Part shown: positions 1-4,783 of the stretch, one piece after another
Position numbering within the stretch: position 1 is the stretch's first letter
Layout: each line of letters starts with the position of its first letter
Assembly: GCA_039649115.1 (NCBI GenBank)
Contig: JBBWZQ010000413.1
Span: 1 to 9,529, forward strand
Reading direction: 5' to 3'
Length of the DNA: 9,529 nucleotides
Source of the DNA: DATEJJ01 sp039649115
GTDB lineage: Bacteria > Actinomycetota > Actinomycetes > Mycobacteriales > Micromonosporaceae
Notes under the pieces: model-generated
Told to the model about the DNA's origin: nothing
The model's database searches: none
What the model saw: only the letters and a program-made list of their open reading frames with translations
Position numbers and translations under genes: made by a program

Positions 1-80
1 GGTGGGCGCTCACCCAGCACGTGCGCGATACCGACCCGGCCGACTGGTTCGGCCGCGTCCAGCACCCGGTGCCGGGCTGA
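1..80 (+). CDS. VOC/glyoxalase-like protein, C-terminal fragment (5' end outside window)
   Basis: The last 25 codons of a plus-strand gene are visible, in the frame starting at base 3 and ending at the TGA at 78-80. The peptide contains RWALTQHVRDTDPADWFG. This resembles the tail of many VOC-superfamily (PhnB/glyoxalase-like) proteins, where a DPFGxRW segment leads into a polar tail with a DPADW-type motif. The N-terminal part and any metal ligands lie outside the window, so no reaction can be assigned. It converges with another VOC-like gene on the opposite strand; the two stop codons are only about 20 bp apart. The family call rests on a short peptide and is moderate at best; the reading frame itself is convincing. 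Confidence 0.5.
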   Translation, partial: WALTQHVRDTDPADWFGRVQHPVPG

Positions 81-96
81 GCCGGCGCGGCACCGG
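66..96. terminator. Perfect 9-bp inverted repeat between convergent genes, candidate bidirectional terminator
   Basis: CCGGTGCCG (66-74) is the exact reverse complement of CGGCACCGG (88-96), with a 13-base loop. It straddles the stop codon of the plus-strand gene and ends 4 bases before the stop codon of the minus-strand gene. That is where a shared terminator for convergent genes would sit. There is no T-tract on either side, which is common for GC-rich actinomycete hairpins, so termination is inferred from position and stem only. Confidence 0.4.
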
Positions 97-99
97 ACG

Positions 100-363
100 T
101 CAGCGGGGTGGCCAGGGCCCGATCGGCCCCTCGACCACGAGCAGCGTGCGGCTCGTGCCGCCGCCGATCGCCGCCGGGCTGAACCGCCCCATCCCCGGCC
201 CGGCCGCGGCCACCCAGAAGGACGCGTCGCCCACCGCCAACTGCGCGACGATCTCGTCACCCTCGCCCACCCGGTGCACCACCGTCGCGCCGAACGCCGC
301 CGCGTAGAACGTGACCGCCTGGCCCGCCCGGTCGACCCACAGCTCCGGCTGGATGCTCGTCAT
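100..363 (-). CDS. Truncated VOC-family (glyoxalase/PhnB-like) protein, possible frameshifted pseudogene
   Basis: The 87-residue product starts MTSIQPELWVDRAGQAVTFY. It continues with the VOC/PhnB-like segments FGATVVHRVGEGDEIVAQLAVGD and MGRFSPAAIGGGTSRTLLVVE. Members usually run about 120-140 residues and end in a second beta-alpha-beta half with a DPFGHxW motif. Here the frame breaks down after LLVVE and stops after IGPWPPR. If one base is added near 127-130, the next frame reads ADRALATPLTSGAAPAQ, which looks like the missing helix of the family; this suggests a frameshift followed by loss of the true C terminus. The ATG at 363 overlaps the stop of the upstream DinB gene as ATGA, so the two genes are probably translationally coupled. 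A longer upstream reading of the same frame is only a shadow of the DinB gene. The product is probably non-functional. Confidence 0.55.
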   Translation of the reverse strand: MTSIQPELWVDRAGQAVTFYAAAFGATVVHRVGEGDEIVAQLAVGDASFWVAAAGPGMGRFSPAAIGGGTSRTLLVVEGPIGPWPPR

Positions 364-887
364 GACCCGGAATCCTGCCAGCCGGCGGTGAGCAGGCCGC
401 GTACGTAGGCGGCCTGCCCGGCGTGCTGGTCGTCGTCGTTGAGCACGCTGACCAGCCGCACGCCGAGCGTCACCGGCGGGTCCCAGCGGTCGTCGACGAC
501 CCGGTCGAGATCCTCGGGCTTCAGGCCGCGCAGCAACTCCCGGGTACGCGCGGCCACCGCGTCGTAGTAGTCGACGAGTACCTGTGCGCTGACCGGCCGG
601 ACGGTGCCGACCTGCGCGGCGGTGTGCCCGTACCCTGTGTTGTCGGGATCGGGGTCGAGCCCGAAGCGGCCGGCCCAGCCGTCCTGGACCCACACCTGGT
701 CCTGGCCGAGAAGCTCGGCGACGTGGTCGTCCTGCACCCGGGTGAGGTGCCAGACGAGCCAACCCACCGGGTTGGCGCCGGGCGCCGGCGGCCAGCTCAA
801 CTGCTGCGGGGTCAGGCCGTCGACCGCGGACCGGACGAGTTCGGGAAGTCGGTCGAACGCCTCGATCAGCACCTCGCTCACGTTCAC
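360..887 (-). CDS. DinB-superfamily protein (DUF664/mycothiol-dependent-enzyme-like)
   Basis: The 175-residue product has the layout of the DinB/YfiT four-helix-bundle superfamily. It carries GANPVGWLVWHLTRVQDDHVAELLG (about residues 37-61) and ends with the DDQHAGQAAYVRGLL segment (about 152-166). His47, His55 and His155 are candidate divalent-metal ligands. Actinobacterial members include thiol- or mycothiol-dependent transferases and many proteins of unknown reaction, so no substrate can be given. The GTG at 887 is chosen because AGGAGG lies 8 bases upstream (896-901) and the family alignment begins right after it; the frame stays open to 986, but that extension reads as noise. The stop codon overlaps the start of the downstream VOC gene by 4 bases (ATGA). 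It is probably the first gene of a two-gene unit with its own promoter in the preceding 91-bp gap. Confidence 0.8.
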   Translation of the reverse strand: MNVSEVLIEAFDRLPELVRSAVDGLTPQQLSWPPAPGANPVGWLVWHLTRVQDDHVAELLGQDQVWVQDGWAGRFGLDPDPDNTGYGHTAAQVGTVRPVSAQVLVDYYDAVAARTRELLRGLKPEDLDRVVDDRWDPPVTLGVRLVSVLNDDDQHAGQAAYVRGLLTAGWQDSGS

Positions 888-895
888 GGCAGCGC

Positions 896-901
896 CCTCC
901 T
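896..901 (-). promoter_or_regulatory. Ribosome binding site deciding the GTG start of the DinB-like gene
   Basis: AGGAGG on the minus strand lies 8 bases before the GTG at 887, within a longer GGAGGAGGG run (895-903). It favours this start over start codons further upstream in the same open frame. Confidence 0.65.
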
Positions 902-921
902 CCGTTGCGATGAACTGCCCA

Positions 922-958
922 GCCCATACGGTAACCGGGCGCGGGGCGGAATATGGGC
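922..958. repeat. 7-bp inverted repeat in the gap upstream of the DinB-like gene
   Basis: GCCCATA (922-928) and TATGGGC (952-958) are exact reverse complements separated by 23 bases. They lie in the 91-bp gap between the stop of the HhH-GPD gene and the start of the DinB-like gene. The arms contain the only AT-rich patches of this gap. They could be a split operator or promoter element for the DinB-VOC pair, or a loose hairpin after the HhH-GPD gene. I see no convincing paired -35 and -10 boxes. Confidence 0.35.
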
Positions 959-978
959 GAGATGAGCGGCGGCCACCG

Positions 979-1695
979 CTACGCACGCGCCAGCGCGCCG
1001 GCCCGCTCGTAGGCGCCGTCCTGGTCGACCCGGGCCAGCGCGCCCAACAGCCAGGCCAGCTTCTCGGACTCGTCGCCGGTCAGCGCGCGCAACTCCTCGA
1101 CCCGGCGGCCGAGCCCCAGCCGCCTGGCCGCGGCCAGCGCCGGCCCGTCGGCGAACGGCGCGATCTCCGGCCAGACCACCTGGACCTCCCGGAAGAACAG
1201 CTCGACGGTGCGGTGCTCGACGCCCGGCAACGCCAGCAGCAACCGGCGCTCCCGGTCCGGGTCACGCCCGGCCTCGGTACGCAGCCGGCGCAGGTCGCCG
1301 CGGTACCGGTCCCGGACGGCGGCGGCCAGGTCACCGAGCACGCCGGCCAGCCGCCCGGCCCCGCGATCGGCCCCGGCCTCGCGCAGCACCCGCACCCGTT
1401 GCCCGGGCGGGGCCTCGGCCATCCGCACGGCGCTGTCCCAGCCCTGCGCGCGCAGCGCCGACGCGAGCGCGACCGCCCGGCGGTAGTCACGGCAGGCGGC
1501 GGCGAGCATCGACAGGTACAGCAGGCCGAACAGGTTCGACGGGCTGTTGGTGACCCGGAACCCGCACGCCTCGGCGAAACCCCGGCCCTGCTGATCGAGC
1601 AGGCGCCGGATCAGCCGGCGCTTCTCGTCCACGGTCAACTCGGGACTCGTGCGCGTTGCCACGGCTGGACGGGTACCCAGGATGGCCCCGCTCAC
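979..1695 (-). CDS. HhH-GPD-superfamily DNA glycosylase/endonuclease-like protein
   Basis: The 238-residue product resembles endonuclease III-type base-excision repair proteins. QQGRGFAEACGFRVTNSPSNLFGLLYLSMLAAA (residues 35-67) matches the helical core. LPGVEHRTVELFFREVQ (156-172) matches the helix-hairpin-helix, and PFADGPALAAARRLGL (180-195) contains the Asp (183) aligned with the conserved catalytic Asp. In endonuclease III the hairpin reads LPGVGRKTA with a catalytic Lys; here the equivalent residue is Arg162, and no C-terminal iron-sulfur cysteine cluster is present. It would thus be at most a monofunctional glycosylase, or a non-catalytic DNA-binding relative. The GTG at 1695 lies 4 bases after the permease stop and has no strong ribosome binding site. 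GTG codons at 1662 (codon 12) and 1632 (codon 22) are alternative starts. Read-through from the sugar operon is likely, although the function is unrelated. Confidence 0.7.
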   Translation of the reverse strand: MSGAILGTRPAVATRTSPELTVDEKRRLIRRLLDQQGRGFAEACGFRVTNSPSNLFGLLYLSMLAAACRDYRRAVALASALRAQGWDSAVRMAEAPPGQRVRVLREAGADRGAGRLAGVLGDLAAAVRDRYRGDLRRLRTEAGRDPDRERRLLLALPGVEHRTVELFFREVQVVWPEIAPFADGPALAAARRLGLGRRVEELRALTGDESEKLAWLLGALARVDQDGAYERAGALARA

Positions 1696-1699
1696 ACAT

Positions 1700-2551
1700 C
1701 TACTTGACCGCTCCGCTCGTGATGCCGGAAATGATCCTGCGTTGGGCGACGGCGAAGACCACGAGCAACGGCAGGCTCATCAGGATGACGTAGGCGAAGA
1801 TGAGGTGCCAGTTGTTGAGGTACAGGCCGGCGCTGGCGACCTGGAACAGGTTCAGCGGCAGCGTGTCGAGCCGGCCGCCCACGACGAAGAAGGCGTAGAA
1901 GACGTCGTTCCACACGTACAGGCAGATGAGGATCGTCGCGGTGGCCAGCACCGGTCGCAGCACCGGGAGGATGACGCGCAGGAAAACCCGCATCGGGCTG
2001 GCGCCGTCGACCCGTGCCGCCTCTTCCAGGGAGACCGGTACGGTGCGCACGAAACCGGTGACGAAGAAGATGACCGTGGACAGGTAGATGCCCATGTACA
2101 CGCCGATCATGCCGAGCGGGCTGCCGGCCAGGCCCATCTGGCGCAGCAGCAGCACGATGGTGACGACGGCCGGCGGCAGCACGATGCCGCTGATGGCCAG
2201 GGCGTAGAGCACCGCGTTGAGGCGGGTGGCGCGGCGGGCCAGCACCCAGGCGGCCATCGAGCCGAGGATCAGCACGCCGGCCACCGAGGGCACCATGATG
2301 AGCATGCTGCCCAGGAACGCGGCCGGGATGTCCGCCTGCGTCCACACGTCGGCGAGGTTGCGCCCCAACTGCCAGTGCCGCGGCAGCGCGAGATTGGGGT
2401 TCAGCGCTTCGTGCTGCGGCTTGGCCGCGGTCATCACCACCATCCACAGTGGAATGCCGATGGTGACGAGCGCCAGTGCCACCACGGCCGGCGGCTGGAT
2501 CCGCGTCCAGATGGACACCCTGCGCCGCGTGGCGCGGCGCCGGCCGGTCAC
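1700..2551 (-). CDS. Sugar ABC transporter permease, MalG type
   Basis: The 283-residue inner-membrane protein has about six hydrophobic segments (near residues 20-42, 82-104, 114-136, 146-168, 195-217 and 251-272). It carries the cytoplasmic EAA loop SLEEAARVDGASPMRVFLRVILPVLRP (about 174-200), which docks onto the ATPase and has the invariant Gly and the I-LP ending. The N-terminal order TRIQPP...IPLWMVVMTAAKP and the C-terminal RRIISGITSGAVK are typical of the MalG/CUT1 class. It should pair with the adjacent MalF-type permease to form the pore of an oligosaccharide importer. The GTG at 2551 overlaps the TGA of the upstream permease (GTGA). AGGAGG lies in the last codons of that gene, so translation is probably coupled. 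A much longer in-frame extension to 3391 is a shadow of the upstream gene. Substrate is not predictable from this subunit. Confidence 0.92.
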   Translation of the reverse strand: MTGRRRATRRRVSIWTRIQPPAVVALALVTIGIPLWMVVMTAAKPQHEALNPNLALPRHWQLGRNLADVWTQADIPAAFLGSMLIMVPSVAGVLILGSMAAWVLARRATRLNAVLYALAISGIVLPPAVVTIVLLLRQMGLAGSPLGMIGVYMGIYLSTVIFFVTGFVRTVPVSLEEAARVDGASPMRVFLRVILPVLRPVLATATILICLYVWNDVFYAFFVVGGRLDTLPLNLFQVASAGLYLNNWHLIFAYVILMSLPLLVVFAVAQRRIISGITSGAVK

Positions 2552-3438
2552 AGTACCTCCTCGCGCCGGCGCAGCATCCTGATGACCGGAAAGGCGAGCA
2601 GGACCACCAGGATGAACAACACCAGGCTCATCGTGGTGGCCTGGGCGAACAGGCCCTGCCCGAAGGTGCGGTAGATGAAGATGTTCAGGATCTCGGTGGT
2701 ACGGGCCGGGCCGCCCGCGGTGGTGGCCTGCACGATGTCGAAGCCGTTCATCGAGCCCAGCAGCGCGGTGGCCACGTTGAAGGTGACCGCGGGCGCGAGC
2801 AGTGGAAAGCGGATCCGCCAGAATCTCAACCAGGGTGAGGCACCGTCCATGTCGGCCGCCTCGGTGAGATCCTGCGGGATGGTCTTCAGGCCGGCGAGGT
2901 AGATGAGCATGGACAGTCCCATCCATTTCCAGCCGTGGATGACCGCCACGACCACGATGGTCCAGGTGGTGCTGCCGAGCCAGGCGATGTGGACGTCCCG
3001 TCCGGTGACCGTGCCGAGGATCTGGTTGACGCCGCCGTCCGGCTTCAGCAGCGCCTGGAAGATGTACCCGACCGCCAGCGCGGACATCAGCACCGGAATC
3101 AGGAACAGGATGCGGACCGCGCGGTTGAGCCAGGTGTCGCGCTCCAGCAGCACCGCGAGTGCGAAGCCGAAGAGGTTCTGGAACAGCGCCACCAGCACCG
3201 CGTAGGTCAACGTGATGCGGATGGCCCGGAACAGGGTGCCGTCGGTGGCGAGATCCGCGAAGTTGGTGAGCCCCACCGGGTTGATGGAGCTCTTGAAGGC
3301 GGACCAGTCCGTGAAGGCGTAGATGAAGTTGAACACCGTCGGCAGGAAGAAGAACACCGCCAGGATCGCGAACGCGGGTGCGAGGAACCACATCGGGTGG
3401 GTGTGCCGCCCCGTCACCGTGCCGTCGACCGTTGCCAC
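2548..3438 (-). CDS. Sugar ABC transporter permease, MalF type
   Basis: The 296-residue inner-membrane protein belongs to the MalF/CUT1 permease class. It has a first hydrophobic segment WFLAPAFAILAVFFFLPTVFNFIYAF (17-42), further segments near 75-97, 109-131, 158-181, 217-237 and 268-288, and the EAA loop LTEAADMDGASPWLRFWRIRFPLLAP (191-216). TDWSAF...VGLTNFADL (43-63) is the usual periplasmic-side signature after the first helix. The GTG at 3438 is chosen because it lies just 2 bases after the stop of the solute-binding protein gene. The ribosome binding site is weak, which suggests coupled translation; a GTG seven codons further in is an alternative. The 3' end overlaps the MalG-type gene by 4 bases. 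A longer open frame extends to 4143 but lies antiphase inside the binding-protein gene. Confidence 0.92.
   Translation of the reverse strand: MATVDGTVTGRHTHPMWFLAPAFAILAVFFFLPTVFNFIYAFTDWSAFKSSINPVGLTNFADLATDGTLFRAIRITLTYAVLVALFQNLFGFALAVLLERDTWLNRAVRILFLIPVLMSALAVGYIFQALLKPDGGVNQILGTVTGRDVHIAWLGSTTWTIVVVAVIHGWKWMGLSMLIYLAGLKTIPQDLTEAADMDGASPWLRFWRIRFPLLAPAVTFNVATALLGSMNGFDIVQATTAGGPARTTEILNIFIYRTFGQGLFAQATTMSLVLFILVVLLAFPVIRMLRRREEVL
2555..2561 (-). promoter_or_regulatory. Ribosome binding site of the MalG-type permease gene, inside the MalF-type gene
   Basis: The minus strand reads AGGAGGT just before ACT and the GTG start at 2551. It is made from the Glu-Glu-Val codons at the end of the upstream permease gene. 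It fixes the GTG as the start within a very long open frame and supports coupling through the GTGA overlap. Confidence 0.7.
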
Positions 3439-3440
3439 CG

Positions 3441-4757
3441 TCAGAAGCCCGGGGCGCCGGCCGCCTTGGCGAGCTGGGCGAACTGCTTCTGGGTCGTGGC
3501 CGCCACCTGATCCGGCGTCAACGTGCCGCTGATCATGTCGGCCAGGTTGATGTACAGGTCCGGGTTGGCCACGGCGAGAGCCTGCATGGAGCCCACCGAG
3601 TCGCCCAGCGACGCGTGCACGTCGAGCAGGGCCTGCGGCACCCCCGCGGGGCTGGGTACCGACGTCTTCAGCGACACGGTCTTCTGCGCGGCGATGAATG
3701 CCGGGTAGTCCCTGCCCATCCAGAAGGACATCAGTTGCCGGGTGGCCGCCTCGCGCTTCGCGTCGCCGGTCCTGAAGGCGACCAGGGCATTGCTCTGGTC
3801 GGGGATGAACGTGCCGACGTTGCCGGACGGCGAGATGGGGAAGAAGCCGATCTTCTGGTTCAGCGTGGCCGTGTCGGCCTTCGCCTGCAACTGGTTGAAG
3901 AAGGAGTTGACCTGGATCACCATGGCGGCCTTGCCGGCCAGCAGCGCGTCGCCCTGGTCCTCGAAGGTGGCGGTCTTGATGGTGCTGTTGAACAGCCCCT
4001 CGTCGATGAGCGCCTTGTACTTCTTGATGGCGTTCAGCACCACCGGGCTCGCGAAGGTGTCCTGCTTGGTGTTGACGCGCTGCCACAGGCCGTCGCGCGC
4101 CGCGTCGGCCAGCTGGACCTGTACCCACCACTGGGTGGCCCACCGGTCGCCGCCCATCTCGAAGAACGGGGTGACTGCCTTGGTCTTGAGCTTCCTGGCG
4201 TCGGCGAGCATCTCGTCGAAGTTCTTCGGCAGGCTGGTGATGCCGTTGGCGGTGAAGACGTCCTTGTTGTAATAGACACCTTCCACCGCCGGGCTGGTGA
4301 TGAGCGCCGCGTAGCGGGTGTTGTCCAGCAGGCCGGTGATGTCCTTCAGCTTCGGCGTCAGGTCGCCCAGCCAGGGCGCGTCGGTCAGGTTCTGCAGGTT
4401 GGTCTTGGCGTTGAGTGACGTCAGCATGGACGCGGTCGGCTGCCAGAACGCCAGGTCGGGCTTGTCGCCGGTGGCGACCTTGGTCTGCACGCCCTGCTCG
4501 TACGGGTCGGGGATGGTGACCACCTTGACGGTGGCGCCGGTGGCCGACGCAAACGCGTCGATGACCTGCTTGGGGACGGTGTTGCTGTTCTGCGCCGCCC
4601 AGATCGTCAGGCTGACGCCGCTCAGTTTCGCGATCGGGTCCGGCCAGCCGGTCGGTGCGTTGCCGGATGCCTGCGTCGTCGGGTCACTGCACGCCGCCGC
4701 CGCGAGCGTGACGGAGGCGACCGCCAGCGCGGTCAGCAGCCTCAGACTCGGTCTCAT
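3441..4757 (-). CDS. Extracellular solute-binding lipoprotein of a sugar ABC importer (family 1)
   Basis: The 438-residue product starts MRPSLRLLTALAVASVTLAAAAC, a lipoprotein signal peptide with the lipobox ending at Cys23; it should be anchored outside the membrane by a lipidated cysteine. After a short linker (24-47) the mature protein begins VSLTIWAAQNSN and shows hallmarks of CUT1 binding proteins: KVATGDKPDLAFW (93-105), GVYYNKDVFTANGITSLPKNFDEMLA (160-185) and a GKAAM(V)IQVNSFF stretch in the middle. Many aromatic residues are consistent with sugar stacking, but the ligand cannot be read from sequence. The ATG at 4757 has AGAGGA 7 bases upstream. It lies 22 bases after the GH36 gene and 2 bases before the MalF-type permease gene. 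Together with the two permeases it forms a three-gene importer without its own ATPase. Confidence 0.92.
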   Translation of the reverse strand: MRPSLRLLTALAVASVTLAAAACSDPTTQASGNAPTGWPDPIAKLSGVSLTIWAAQNSNTVPKQVIDAFASATGATVKVVTIPDPYEQGVQTKVATGDKPDLAFWQPTASMLTSLNAKTNLQNLTDAPWLGDLTPKLKDITGLLDNTRYAALITSPAVEGVYYNKDVFTANGITSLPKNFDEMLADARKLKTKAVTPFFEMGGDRWATQWWVQVQLADAARDGLWQRVNTKQDTFASPVVLNAIKKYKALIDEGLFNSTIKTATFEDQGDALLAGKAAMVIQVNSFFNQLQAKADTATLNQKIGFFPISPSGNVGTFIPDQSNALVAFRTGDAKREAATRQLMSFWMGRDYPAFIAAQKTVSLKTSVPSPAGVPQALLDVHASLGDSVGSMQALAVANPDLYINLADMISGTLTPDQVAATTQKQFAQLAKAAGAPGF

Positions 4758-4783
4758 GCTCTCTTCCTCTCAACGTTCTTCAT
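4754..4783 (-). other. 9-codon mini-ORF linking the GH36 and binding-protein genes
   Basis: ATG at 4783 overlaps the GH36 stop as ATGA. The frame encodes MKNVERKRA, and its stop overlaps the ATG of the binding-protein gene, again as ATGA. The ribosome binding site of the binding-protein gene lies inside it. It has no ribosome binding site of its own and could only be translated by re-initiation. It may be chance, or a bridge for translational coupling. Confidence 0.25.

Noticed and set aside
875..890. Possible extra LacI-type half site (TCACGTTCACG)
   Set aside because: It has no dyad symmetry like the two sites at 9199-9240 and lies within the first codons of the DinB-like gene.
364..927. 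In-frame N-terminal extension of the truncated VOC gene
   Set aside because: The extension is Arg/Gly/Pro-rich and lies out of phase over the DinB-like gene; the VOC fold starts at the ATG at 363.
888..986. In-frame N-terminal extension of the DinB-like gene
   Set aside because: It lacks family similarity, while the GTG at 887 has a strong ribosome binding site at the right distance.
1649..2674. Plus-strand open frame opposite the MalG-type permease
   Set aside because: Its translation is dominated by His, Asp, Glu and Gln, the mirror of hydrophobic permease codons; not a plausible protein.
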